DNA from: a virus | DNA: 38,160 nucleotides | Reading direction: 5' to 3' (one strand) | IMG/VR virus record: IMGVR_UViG_3300030085_002052 | Coordinates: 8,111-46,270 of that record | Position numbers and translations under genes: made by a program | The notes under the pieces: model-generated | Told to the model about the DNA's origin: nothing | The model's database searches: none | What the model saw: the letters and a program-made list of their open reading frames with translations, nothing else | Part shown: piece after piece, positions 26,175 to 34,306 of the stretch | Layout of the letters: each line of letters begins with the position of its first letter | Numbering within the stretch: the first letter of the stretch is position 1

Positions 26175-27725
26175 ATGCCCTGGTTGAGTCTTGCTATATT
26201 GTTCCCGATCGCATGTTCTCTCGGCATCTTCTTCCTTCCAGAAGGTAATAAGGTTGTCCGATGGTATGGATTGGGAGCGTGTTTAATTACGTTCATCATC
26301 ACGGTAGCAGGGTATATCAATGGATATGATCCCTCTATCAGTGGTCTACAAATGGCAGAGAGGATCTCGTGGGTTCCTTCACTAGGACTCACCTGGTCTG
26401 TGGGTGCAGATGGTTTGTCAATGCCCCTTATTCTGCTGACAAGTTTTATTACAAGTCTGGCAGCACTTGCTGCTTGGCCAGTTACATTCAAACCTAAACT
26501 GTTCTACTTCCTGCTGCTTCTGATGGCAGGTGGTCAGATCATGGTCTTTGCAGTTCAAGATTTGATCTTGTTCTTCTTGTCATGGGAATTGGAACTTGTT
26601 CCTGTGTATCTCATGATTGCAATCTGGGGAGGTAAAAATCGCCAGTATGCTGCTACGAAGTTCATTATCTACACTGCAGGAAGTTCTCTGTTCATTCTTA
26701 TTGCTGGACTGGCGATGGGATTCTGGGCAGGTGGTGGTGCTCCCAACTTTGAGTACACCACTCTGATGCAGCAAGGATTCCCAAAGAACTTCCAACTCTG
26801 GTGCTATGCAGGATTCTTGATTGCCTTTGGCGTCAAACTCCCTATTGTACCAGTTCATACATGGTTGCCTGATGCTCATGGTGAGGCAACTGCACCAGTT
26901 CACATGCTTCTGGCAGGTATTCTTCTCAAGATGGGTGGATACGCACTTCTGCGATTCAACTGTCAACTGCTGCCTGAAGCACATGCGGTGTTTGCACCGC
27001 TCCTAATTGTTCTTGGCGCTATCAATATCATCTATGCAGCACTTACTTCGTTTGCACAAAGGAATCTTAAGAAGAAGATTGCTTACAGTTCTATTAGTCA
27101 TATGGGATTCGTTCTCATTGGCATTGGTAGTTACAGTGCTCTCGGCACCAGTGGTGCCATGCTTCAGATGATCAGTCATGGTCTGATTGGTGCATCCCTA
27201 TTCTTCCTGGTGGGTGCTACCTATGACAGGACTCATACTCTCCAGTTGGACGAGATGGGTGGTGTCGGTCAGAACATGAGGGTTATGTTTGCTCTGTGGA
27301 CAATGTGTTCCATGGCATCTCTTGCCCTTCCAGGCATGAGTGGATTTGTGAGTGAGTTGATGGTCTTTGCTGGATTTGCAACTGACACGATGTATGGTTT
27401 GCCATTCCGTATTATCATGTGTGCAGTTGCTGCTATTGGAGTTATCCTGACTCCGATCTACCTGCTCTCGATGCTGCGCGAGATCTTCTATGGTAAACCC
27501 AATCCAGAACTGGTCTCCCATACAAACTTGGTTGATGCAGAACCTCGTGAGGTTTATGTCGTCAGTGCTTTGCTTGTCCCTATCATCGCGATTGGACTCT
27601 ATCCAAAGTTTATGACAGATGTTTACAAGAGTTCTATCGATGCTCTTGTTGCCCGCGACTCAGCACCGTTGATTCGTGAGAAGGCATCGCCATTTACGGT
27701 GAGGTACACCGCACCAACTGTATAA
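26175..27725 (+). CDS. ndhD: NAD(P)H-quinone oxidoreductase subunit 4 (NdhD1-type)
   Basis: A 516-residue, strongly hydrophobic antiporter-like subunit of the cyanobacterial NDH-1 complex in the thylakoid membrane, with about 14 membrane helices. It is full-length for the family. It keeps the proton-pathway residues E138 (in [17 protein letters not shown]) and K221 (in [18 protein letters not shown]), and the stretches [17 protein letters not shown] and [16 protein letters not shown] are typical of the NdhD1 type, used in respiration and cyclic electron flow around photosystem I. No frameshift or internal stop is present. The ATG lacks a clear ribosome-binding site. Third codon positions look richer in C and G than in nearby structural genes. 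Neighbours are phage genes, so it is an auxiliary metabolic gene taken from a host. Confidence 0.93.
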   Translation: MPWLSLAILFPIACSLGIFFLPEGNKVVRWYGLGACLITFIITVAGYINGYDPSISGLQMAERISWVPSLGLTWSVGADGLSMPLILLTSFITSLAALAAWPVTFKPKLFYFLLLLMAGGQIMVFAVQDLILFFLSWELELVPVYLMIAIWGGKNRQYAATKFIIYTAGSSLFILIAGLAMGFWAGGGAPNFEYTTLMQQGFPKNFQLWCYAGFLIAFGVKLPIVPVHTWLPDAHGEATAPVHMLLAGILLKMGGYALLRFNCQLLPEAHAVFAPLLIVLGAINIIYAALTSFAQRNLKKKIAYSSISHMGFVLIGIGSYSALGTSGAMLQMISHGLIGASLFFLVGATYDRTHTLQLDEMGGVGQNMRVMFALWTMCSMASLALPGMSGFVSELMVFAGFATDTMYGLPFRIIMCAVAAIGVILTPIYLLSMLREIFYGKPNPELVSHTNLVDAEPREVYVVSALLVPIIAIGLYPKFMTDVYKSSIDALVARDSAPLIREKASPFTVRYTAPTV

Positions 27726-27733
27726 GTGGCACA

Positions 27734-27755
27734 GGGGGCATTGCCCCCCTTTTTT
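27734..27755 (+). terminator. Rho-independent terminator after ndhD
   Basis: GGGGGC (27734-27739) pairs with GCCCCC (27743-27748) around ATT; one C and six T follow. It is nearly identical to the terminator upstream of ndhD. Confidence 0.92.
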
Positions 27756-27760
27756 ATGGT
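27743..27760 (+). repeat. 18-base direct repeat, copy 2
   Basis: Identical to 26129-26146. A TATACT hexamer follows at 27762-27767, about 27 bases before the GTG of the next gene. Confidence 0.9.
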
Positions 27761-27793
27761 GTATACTTACTGCATACAACGATCTTCGCACTC

Positions 27794-29587
27794 GTGTCCC
27801 TCGTCAACATCTACTTCGATACTGCCGAAAACATCACTGTACCATCCTTCAATGTTGGTCAGACTCGCTTCGCTTGGGAGCATCGTCATCGTGGAAGTGA
27901 TTATGGTAAGGCAAACCAGCGTGGTGCTCAATTTGAATCCAAGTACATTCGCTGCCGTTGGTGGGAGGATGTATCTACTCGTGATGATGGTCATGATGGT
28001 GGTCACGATAAGATTATTCATGCATGGTTGGACAAACAAGTTGGTATTAAGAGACTTGGTGCTAAGAACTCTGAGACTTTTGAGTACGATCCAAAGCGAT
28101 ATAATTTGGACATCATCGGTGAGATGATCCATGAGCAATTCTTCGCGGGTAAGGAGAAGGTGTATGAAGAATTCAAACCACGTCCATATCAGCAGAAGTT
28201 CCTCAATAAGATTGCATGGTGTACTAGTAACGAGTTCCTGCTGTTCGCTAAGTGCCGTGCAGGCAAGTCTGCAATGGTCTTGAAGCACATTGTCGATACC
28301 AACTATAAGGTATCGCTGGTTTGCTCCCTCCAGAAGTCTCCTGAGGGGTCTTGGAAGGATGATTCGGACAAGTACTTCCCTTCAGTCAAGTATATCTCTC
28401 TCAAGGATCCTGGTTGGGAGACTTTCCTTGAATACTGGAGTAAGCGTGATGTGAATGTCGTCCTCTGGGGTACAGTTCAGAGTTGCTTGAAGCGTCTGGA
28501 CAAGATTAAAAACGTTGACTTTGTTGCTTTTGATGAGTCGCATATTGGTGGTAATGCCAAGATGTTTAACACACTGCGTGAGGAACTTGATACTCGCATC
28601 TGCTACATCTCTGGCACTGCTCATAAACTTGCTCTGAAGTTCCCAGAAGATAATCAGAAGTTTGTCTACACTTACTTTGATGAGCAACAAGACGTTCAGC
28701 GAGGGGTCTTCAAGCGTCCTAAAATGAATGTTGCTGTTGCCAAGTATCAGACCGCTGCATATCAGGAGATCTTTGGTAATGATCCTGATGCCATGAAGAA
28801 CATCTTCACGATGAAGGGTAAGGAGTTCCTTCATGAAGGTCTGGTGAGAGAGTTCATCCGCAACTACTTTGGACCACAACGCAATATTCGTATTGGTGAC
28901 CGTCTACTTCAAGGTAATTATCACATGATGGCACTGCCTAGTGTTCCAGCATGTCATGCATTCCAGAAGTTGGTTGAGTGCTATTATCCAGCATTGGTTG
29001 TCACATCGGATCAGAATAAGAATCAAGAGGACATCAATCTATTCTTGGATGAGCATCCTAAAGCACTGATCATCACTCAATCTGCAAATGTTTTGGGTGT
29101 GACTGCCAAGAAGATTGATACGGTTATCAACTGTCGTGGTGGAGACTCAATCGAGTTCTGGACCCAACTTGCCTTCCGTGGAGGATCTGGTGATCATGAC
29201 TGGTGGGTCATTGATTTTGCTGCTCAGAGGTGCCTACGTGCCCTTCACTCAGCGTTCCAAGTGGCATGTGATAGCAATCCCTCTCTGTCAGAGTTCAGCG
29301 TTGTGGACTTCACTAACATCCATGAATGGAATGATGGATTCCAGGAAGTAAACAAGGAAGCGTTTGAAGATGCTCTGGCAGCAGATGTTGAGGGAAGCAT
29401 CTCCACGGTGACTAGTATTATTGAATCACTAGATCTAAGTGATTTGAAAGACTTCAACCTTCGTCAGAAGTCTGCTCTCACCACAGTTGTGAAGGAGGCA
29501 CAGTTGAATGACAATGGTGCCAACAATCAAAGTTGCGTTGTGATGGAGGTAGATCGAGCAAAAAAGCAGACGACCTTGACACTCTGA
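27794..29587 (+). CDS. SF2 helicase with N-terminal GIY-YIG/T5orf172-like region
   Basis: A 597-residue protein from a GTG start; no in-frame ATG lies near. Residues about 3-85 (VNIYFDTAENITVPSFNVGQ, then HDKIIHAWLDK) resemble small GIY-YIG/T5orf172-like domains, weakly. Residues about 130-500 are a superfamily 2 helicase core: motif I FAKCRAGKSAM, motif II VAFDESHIGG, motif III ISGTAHK, and a motif VI-like QLAFRGGSGDHDWWVIDF. The layout recalls single-chain restriction-modification enzymes. The 0-frame stop at 29587 follows an A_AAA_AAG slippery site and strong hairpin, so a fraction of ribosomes should continue into the methyltransferase as a 1,048-residue fusion. The helicase alone would be the other product. 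Confidence 0.75.
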   Translation: MSLVNIYFDTAENITVPSFNVGQTRFAWEHRHRGSDYGKANQRGAQFESKYIRCRWWEDVSTRDDGHDGGHDKIIHAWLDKQVGIKRLGAKNSETFEYDPKRYNLDIIGEMIHEQFFAGKEKVYEEFKPRPYQQKFLNKIAWCTSNEFLLFAKCRAGKSAMVLKHIVDTNYKVSLVCSLQKSPEGSWKDDSDKYFPSVKYISLKDPGWETFLEYWSKRDVNVVLWGTVQSCLKRLDKIKNVDFVAFDESHIGGNAKMFNTLREELDTRICYISGTAHKLALKFPEDNQKFVYTYFDEQQDVQRGVFKRPKMNVAVAKYQTAAYQEIFGNDPDAMKNIFTMKGKEFLHEGLVREFIRNYFGPQRNIRIGDRLLQGNYHMMALPSVPACHAFQKLVECYYPALVVTSDQNKNQEDINLFLDEHPKALIITQSANVLGVTAKKIDTVINCRGGDSIEFWTQLAFRGGSGDHDWWVIDFAAQRCLRALHSAFQVACDSNPSLSEFSVVDFTNIHEWNDGFQEVNKEAFEDALAADVEGSISTVTSIIESLDLSDLKDFNLRQKSALTTVVKEAQLNDNGANNQSCVVMEVDRAKKQTTLTL

Positions 29588-30939
29588 AGAAGCAGACTGT
29601 CAAGGCACTCCTGGAATCCATTCCTCTGACTATGTTCTATATTATTCGTAGTGGTCAGAATGTGTATTCCATCAATGATGTGATCGGATCTCATATCTAT
29701 CCATCTGTTACTGGAGACAATGAAGGTATCCTCTCTGAAGTCATCTCAAAGAATCCTCGTAGTGTAGAACTCCTGACTCGTCGGATTGGTTTGGTGACAA
29801 ACAGCATTCAGAAGAGCATGAGGGAGTCAGTCTCCAAGACTATTGATAGTCTGTCGGTCTCATCTGAGATTCAGAGAGCAATTCCTGCACAGTTGCTTGA
29901 CAATATGATCAATGACTGTCAAGATATGAGCAGCACCTACATGTTCGGTGATCCCAGTGGTTCTCACTCTGCTCGACTCCTGGAACATGGTATTGATCCC
30001 AGCAGTCTCACCGTTTGGGAGAGTTGCGATAGTCATCGCAATCGTGTAGGATATATTGACAAGCAGATTAACGTTGTTGCCGCCCATCCAGACATGAAGT
30101 TCACCGCCATTCTTGCCAATCCCCCATACCAGGATCCGACCAAGAAGGCACGGAACAATAAACTGTGGACTAAGGTGGTTGAGCAGCATCTGGATATGGT
30201 TGCTCCTGGTGGTGACATGTGTGAAGTCACTCCTGCATCTGTGTTGGGTAACACGGGTAAGGGTAAGAAGTTTATGCAGTTGTTCTCTACGATCTACAAC
30301 CTCAAACTCATTGACTACACTGCTGATGATTACTTCACTGAGGGTGTAGATATCTGTCGCTGGCATCTGGTGAATGAACCCTATCAGGGTAAGACTACAG
30401 TGATTACTCATGATGGGACCTTCACCTGGGACCTTCGCGATGGTCTGCCCCTCTTCGGTGATGCTGCTCTCAAGCACTCTATCCTCGATAAGATTGCAAA
30501 CTCAAACCATCCTCGTATTCCTTTGAAGATTGGTCAGGAGATTGCCAATGAGGACTACGTTCCTGATGGTAAGTATGAGGTCTTCAAGACTGGTAACAAG
30601 GTTGCTCGTACCAACGTGGTCCCAAACACTGGAGATGTGCTAAAGTTCATCGTACCGTTCTCCAGCACTTACAAGAAGAGGTTTGTCTCTAATGGATTTG
30701 TTGGTATGCTTAATGTTTGGTGCCCTATTCCTTCTCAAGAGGAGGGAACGCGCCTTAGTGAGATCTTTGATAATCCGATCATTCGGTTTTTTGTGGAGAA
30801 TTATAAGAGGACTTCGGGATTTACTCCTGCTATTAAAAATGCGGAAGTACCTGACATCACGAACTATGAGGATCTGCCTGGTCAATTTGGTCTCACCTCA
30901 GAAGAATTGAACTACCTGCAGAGAATCAATGTCATCTAA
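29533..30939 (+). CDS. DNA adenine methyltransferase-type protein, made by -1 frameshift
   Basis: An open frame of 468 codons; its translated part most likely begins at 29566, after frameshifting from the helicase, because only TTG (29533) or a late ATG (29632) could start it independently. Residues about 140-165 (TYMFGDPSGSHSARLLEHG) lie where a SAM-binding motif I would be but are degenerate. Motif IV is TAILANPPYQD (about residue 190), typical of N6-adenine methyltransferases of the Eco57I/type ISP kind. Later regions (GMLNVWCPI; FVENYKRTSGFTPAIKNAEV) look like target recognition. Joined to the helicase it resembles a one-chain restriction-modification enzyme. The next ORF overlaps its 3' end by 11 bases. 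Confidence 0.75.
   Translation: MRCDGGRSSKKADDLDTLKKQTVKALLESIPLTMFYIIRSGQNVYSINDVIGSHIYPSVTGDNEGILSEVISKNPRSVELLTRRIGLVTNSIQKSMRESVSKTIDSLSVSSEIQRAIPAQLLDNMINDCQDMSSTYMFGDPSGSHSARLLEHGIDPSSLTVWESCDSHRNRVGYIDKQINVVAAHPDMKFTAILANPPYQDPTKKARNNKLWTKVVEQHLDMVAPGGDMCEVTPASVLGNTGKGKKFMQLFSTIYNLKLIDYTADDYFTEGVDICRWHLVNEPYQGKTTVITHDGTFTWDLRDGLPLFGDAALKHSILDKIANSNHPRIPLKIGQEIANEDYVPDGKYEVFKTGNKVARTNVVPNTGDVLKFIVPFSSTYKKRFVSNGFVGMLNVWCPIPSQEEGTRLSEIFDNPIIRFFVENYKRTSGFTPAIKNAEVPDITNYEDLPGQFGLTSEELNYLQRINVI
29560..29605 (+). other. Programmed -1 ribosomal frameshift signal
   Basis: In the helicase frame the codons are gcA AAA AAG, the classic slippery heptamer A_AAA_AAG (29560-29566). After a 7-base spacer, CCTTGACA (29574-29581) pairs with TGTCAAGG (29598-29605); inside it, after one C-C mismatch, TCTG (29583-29586) pairs with CAGA (29593-29596) around a 6-base loop. 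A -1 slip continues in frame as GCA GAC GAC CTT into the methyltransferase ORF. All three standard parts of a -1 signal are present, with ideal spacing. Confidence 0.85.
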
Positions 30940-31345
30940 GAATCTCCACAATCAAAAGCATGGGTCTACCATTGAACGCTCTGATGAGCGCATCAGTCAG
31001 ACTGCGGAGGTCTTTACTCCCATCGCTCTGATTGAGCAGATGATTCGGGAGATACCAGTGTCACAACTGAAGGATCCTGAGTCTAAGTTCATTGACAACT
31101 GTGCTGGTAGTGGTAACTTCCTTGTTTGTCTGTGTGAGACACTGCAGGAATATCACAGCAGAGATCACATCATCAACAACATGCTGTATGCTGTGGAGTT
31201 GATGGAAGACAATCATAAAGAGATGTGTAGGAGACTTGACATCCCTACAGATCACCCGCACTTCGTTTGTGCAGACGCACTTCAATATCATTACAGGTTT
31301 GATGGGACAACAGGACCTATCACAATGGATCAGTTCATGGTATAG
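30929..31345 (+). CDS. Methyltransferase motif-I protein, truncated before NPPY
   Basis: A 138-residue protein. ISQTAEVFTPIALIEQMIRE (about residues 23-42) and KFIDNCAGSGNFLVCLCE (about 53-70) are the N-terminal part and SAM-binding motif I of type I-like adenine methyltransferases. The chain ends at DALQYHYRFDGTTG and MDQFMV, just where the NPPY motif normally follows, so it lacks the catalytic motif. It overlaps the preceding methyltransferase by 11 bases and may be translationally coupled to it. It could donate a SAM-binding half, since the preceding protein has a weak motif I, or be a remnant. The stop codon lies within an extended -10 element for the next gene. Confidence 0.7.
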   Translation: MSSKNLHNQKHGSTIERSDERISQTAEVFTPIALIEQMIREIPVSQLKDPESKFIDNCAGSGNFLVCLCETLQEYHSRDHIINNMLYAVELMEDNHKEMCRRLDIPTDHPHFVCADALQYHYRFDGTTGPITMDQFMV

Positions 31346-31346
31346 T
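31338..31346 (+). promoter_or_regulatory. Extended -10 promoter-like element
   Basis: TGG followed by TATAGT (TGn-TATAAT, 5 of 6 in the hexamer) overlaps the previous stop, 13 bases before the ATG at 31359. The same ATGGTATA core occurs upstream of ndhD. No clear -35. Confidence 0.35.
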
Positions 31347-31358
31347 ATCTCTATCGAT

Positions 31359-32594
31359 ATGGGTTCAATGCAACTTCGTCCTCACCAGGCAAAGGCACTT
31401 GATGTCATGACCCAGTGGTCTAACGGCATCATTGTGGTCCCCACTGGCGGGGGCAAGACTTTTATTGCTATCTCTGACGCAAAGCGTGAACTTGCTACCC
31501 CTGGTCGCAAGACTATTGTGGTGGTTGCTCCTCGCCTGCTGCTGGCACAGCAGTTGTCTGCTGAGTTTACTGAGCACATCACTAACGCTGCTGTTCTTCA
31601 TGTCCACTCTGGCAGTGGATTGCATCACACAACAACCAATCCTGAAGAGATTCGGTTGTGGCAGGAGTACACTCCTGGTCATTTGTTAATATTTACTACA
31701 TATCACTCTCTTCATCGTATTCAAGAGTCTAATATATCTGTAGATGTTGTCTACTTTGATGAAGCGCACAACTCAATCAAGAAGAATTTCTTTGGTCCTA
31801 CCAGGTTTATCTCTGCTGGTGCTCGCCGCAGTTACTTCTTTACTGCTACTCCTAAGTACACTGCCACTTATCGGAAGCACGGCATGAATGATCCCGTCTA
31901 TGGCGGAATCATCTACAACGTGCCTGCTACAGAGTTGGTAGAGAATGGATCTATCCTTCCTCCTAAGATCAATGCCATTCCTGTTGGTGTTCATAGGGAG
32001 AAGGGAGAAGACGCTGCACAAGGAGATTGTGATACCCTCCTAGATACACTGAGGAATGAAGACTGCATGGATAAGGTGCTGATTGCAGCACCAAATACAA
32101 AGGTTATGATGCGTATGCTTGCAACCACAGACTTCATGTCTGAGGTTCGTGCTTTGGGTTATGACCTGCTTTGGATCACCAGTAAGCATGGTGCCTTCCA
32201 CAATGATCAGAAGGTCACTCGTGAGCACTTCTTCAACCTTGTCCGTGCCTTTGGTGCTGATCCTGATAAGAAGTTTGTTGTTCTCCACTACTCTATTCTG
32301 AGTGAGGGCATCTCTGTTCCTGGTCTGACTTCTCTTGTTCTCATGCGTCAGATGAACGTCATTGAGATGTGTCAGTCTGTTGGACGTGTCATTCGTCTGC
32401 ACCTGGATGACATTCAAGGCATCAAGCAGGGCACTCTCATCCCTGGTGATACCAAGCAATACTCCAAACCATTTGGTCTGGTTCACGTTCCTGTTTACAG
32501 CAACGTTGGAATCTCCACAGTCAAGCGACTTGAGAAGGTCGTCAACACTGTATTTGTACAGGGTCAACCCGCTATCGCTACTATCAAACGATGA
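31359..32594 (+). CDS. SF2 DNA helicase (DEAH, UvsW-like)
   Basis: A 411-residue helicase from the ATG at 31359, chosen because the sequence MQLRPHQAKALDVM begins a typical helicase N-terminus and earlier in-frame codons overlap the preceding gene. Motifs in order: I VPTGGGKTFIA, II YFDEAHN, III FFTATPKYT and VI QSVGRVIRL. It is close in size to T4 UvsW, which acts in recombination-dependent replication and branch migration, but no definite UvsW signature was seen; a restriction-type helicase is the other option. The next gene overlaps by 4 bases. Confidence 0.75.
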   Translation: MGSMQLRPHQAKALDVMTQWSNGIIVVPTGGGKTFIAISDAKRELATPGRKTIVVVAPRLLLAQQLSAEFTEHITNAAVLHVHSGSGLHHTTTNPEEIRLWQEYTPGHLLIFTTYHSLHRIQESNISVDVVYFDEAHNSIKKNFFGPTRFISAGARRSYFFTATPKYTATYRKHGMNDPVYGGIIYNVPATELVENGSILPPKINAIPVGVHREKGEDAAQGDCDTLLDTLRNEDCMDKVLIAAPNTKVMMRMLATTDFMSEVRALGYDLLWITSKHGAFHNDQKVTREHFFNLVRAFGADPDKKFVVLHYSILSEGISVPGLTSLVLMRQMNVIEMCQSVGRVIRLHLDDIQGIKQGTLIPGDTKQYSKPFGLVHVPVYSNVGISTVKRLEKVVNTVFVQGQPAIATIKR

Positions 32595-33025
32595 TTCAAT
32601 ACAATCACCATAAGAAGCAATACTTATTTGCTACAAACATCAGTTGGTTAGATGTTCAGAAGCAGATTGACTTGGAGAAGGAGAATGGAACTCATAGGGC
32701 AGTCAGTGATGATACTGACCTGTGTATTGACTGTGGATGTATTCCTGGATTCATGCAGAATATTTACAGTAAGTTTTTAAAAGAACAGGGATATGAAGCA
32801 ATGCACATGTATACCTCTCGTAAGGTAGGTGCAGAGACACTTGGAAGACACAATGATGACCAAGACGTTCTCATTATTCAGTCAAGGGGTAGGATGACAT
32901 ACAAATTTGATGACAAAAATGTGGTAACATTGTATCCTGGGGATGGATTATACATTCCTGCCTGGGTATACCACAACCCAATCACCATTGAACCACGAAT
33001 CACTTTGAGTTTTAGTAAAGGATGA
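32591..33025 (+). CDS. Cupin-like protein
   Basis: A 144-residue protein with a double-stranded beta-helix signature: GRHNDDQDVLIIQSRGRMTY (about residues 84-103), then LYPGDGLYIPAWVYHNPI (about 117-134) and PRITLSF. The histidines of the two blocks are likely metal ligands. This is the cupin/JmjC-like pattern. It overlaps the helicase stop by 4 bases (ATGA) and heads the run of small genes and oxygenases. Substrate unknown. Confidence 0.65.
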   Translation: MIQYNHHKKQYLFATNISWLDVQKQIDLEKENGTHRAVSDDTDLCIDCGCIPGFMQNIYSKFLKEQGYEAMHMYTSRKVGAETLGRHNDDQDVLIIQSRGRMTYKFDDKNVVTLYPGDGLYIPAWVYHNPITIEPRITLSFSKG

Positions 33026-33249
33026 CTACTGACAAAGAACTAAAGGAGGTTTACAACTTTTACAAGGATTGTAAAGAAGGATTTGTTACTAGGGACGGTT
33101 ATGCTGCTGTCCCACTTGCAGGTTCAAAATCTTTTGTAATAGTGTATAATGGAGAGCAACTGAAGGTGTGTAAGACTGAGAAGTCTGCCCATACCTTTAT
33201 CAAAAAACATCGTACCCAAATCAAAAAAGGAACTGTTTTTGTATCATGA
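33022..33249 (+). CDS. Hypothetical 75-residue protein
   Basis: A basic small protein starting MTTDKELKEVYNFYKDCKEG with AAVPLAGSKSFVIVYNG in the middle and a lysine-rich KKHRTQIKKG tail. It overlaps both neighbours by 4 bases, so it is translated in a coupled chain. No family recognised; an AGGAGG-like site in the neighbourhood is not decisive. Confidence 0.55.
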   Translation: MTTDKELKEVYNFYKDCKEGFVTRDGYAAVPLAGSKSFVIVYNGEQLKVCKTEKSAHTFIKKHRTQIKKGTVFVS

Positions 33250-33467
33250 TGAACCTTGACCCGCATCCAGACACCCTGGTGACAATCACATGTGACAAGG
33301 AAGGTCTGAAGACTATGATCCAGGCAGCTATTGCTGCTATTCAGCAAGCAGATAATTGGAACTTTGGTGACGAGTATGATCTGGATCTCACACCCTATCA
33401 TGATATGCGAGATTCTCTGATTAAAAAGTACGTTGAGGTTTATGGGAACGATGATATCACGATCTGA
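33246..33467 (+). CDS. Hypothetical 73-residue protein
   Basis: A small acidic protein starting MMNLDPHPDTLVTITCDKEG, with a helix (IQAAIAAIQQADNW) and DLTPYHDMRDSLIKKYVE. It overlaps its upstream neighbour by 4 bases. The following ORF starts inside its last 30 bases. Function unknown. Confidence 0.5.
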   Translation: MMNLDPHPDTLVTITCDKEGLKTMIQAAIAAIQQADNWNFGDEYDLDLTPYHDMRDSLIKKYVEVYGNDDITI

Positions 33468-33642
33468 GTTGGTTCATCTGCAACTACAGGCAATGCTTAG
33501 GGAGAATAAGTTCCCTAGCAGTGAGATCATGTATTGTGGTGAGAGGGATGGAGAGCATTGGTATCTGATTGGTGGTGAGCATGAAGTGCCAGTATCTCAG
33601 ATTGTAGATATCAATCCAGCAGATGATGATCAAGAAGTTTGA
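33442..33642 (+). CDS. Hypothetical protein, about 66 residues
   Basis: A small protein read in another frame over the end of the preceding ORF. Both ATG 33442 and ATG 33451 (MISRSELVHLQLQ) are possible; a GAGG sequence sits just before the first, and GGGA before the second. Features: RENKFPSSEIMYCGERDGEH then WYLIGGEHEVPVSQI, a short beta-rich unit. Its 3' end overlaps the next gene by 20 bases. Confidence 0.45.
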   Translation: MGTMISRSELVHLQLQAMLRENKFPSSEIMYCGERDGEHWYLIGGEHEVPVSQIVDINPADDDQEV

Positions 33643-34114
33643 AGTCAGCGAAAAAGTAACAGAGTATTTTACCCTCTTACTGAAGGTTTGTATGGCAAAT
33701 CCCGAAGTAATTGACTACAAGCAGAGTTCTTTGTCACCAAGTTGCTCTGCTACTCTTAATTTGTTGAATTTTAAACTACCTGATAAGTTTTATAACTATA
33801 CTGGCAGATTGTTAAAAAGATCAGAAGAGGTTACTGGTCAAATTCTAAAGTACCATTACATGCATATGGTAGATTATACCAATGGTGGTATAATGTCAAA
33901 GCACTCACACAAACACAACGAGGATTTTAGTTTTATACTGTACCTTAACGACTGTCTTGATGGTGCCACTGTTCTTCATCTAAACGAACAGTATAGGGTA
34001 ACTCCAAAAAAGGGTACGGTTCTACTATTCTCTTCGATGATTCCACATTCGTCTGAATACTCAAAAAGTAAACAGGTTTTTGTGGGTGGACTCAAAGTCA
34101 CAAAGGAGATTTAA
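33623..34114 (+). CDS. 2OG-Fe(II) oxygenase-like protein
   Basis: A 163-residue protein with SKHSHKHNEDFSFILYL (about residues 91-107), TVLHLNEQYRVTPKKGTVLL and FSSMIPHSSEYSK (about 136-148). The H..H...ED and PH blocks are the likely iron ligands of a compact 2OG-Fe(II) dioxygenase. The last arginine/lysine side chain needed for 2-oxoglutarate is probably in SKSKQVFVGG. It overlaps the preceding small ORF by 20 bases and abuts the next ATG. Substrate unknown. Confidence 0.65.
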   Translation: MMIKKFEVSEKVTEYFTLLLKVCMANPEVIDYKQSSLSPSCSATLNLLNFKLPDKFYNYTGRLLKRSEEVTGQILKYHYMHMVDYTNGGIMSKHSHKHNEDFSFILYLNDCLDGATVLHLNEQYRVTPKKGTVLLFSSMIPHSSEYSKSKQVFVGGLKVTKEI

Positions 34115-34306
34115 ATGGATTGGGACAACACAACAAAACAAGAAAAACGTAAGGATGCATTCTACATCTTTTACGAGAGTGTGCTGAAGCCCGACCATGA
34201 GTTGCGCCAAGATGCTCATGAGCAGAAGTGTTATCACGAACTGCTAGAATGGCGTGCAGAAATTATTGAATATCTTGACCGCCGAAGGAATGAAGAATTT
34301 TATTGA
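34115..34306 (+). CDS. Hypothetical 63-residue helical protein
   Basis: A small, very charged protein starting MDWDNTTKQEKRKDAFYIFY, with helices through HELLEWRAEIIEYLDRRRNE. It starts right after the preceding stop and overlaps the next oxygenase start by 17 bases. No family recognised. Confidence 0.45.
   Translation: MDWDNTTKQEKRKDAFYIFYESVLKPDHELRQDAHEQKCYHELLEWRAEIIEYLDRRRNEEFY

Noticed and set aside
27726-28127. 133-codon ORF beginning at the ndhD stop
   Set aside because: It runs through the terminator and overlaps the helicase start in another frame; composition is atypical.
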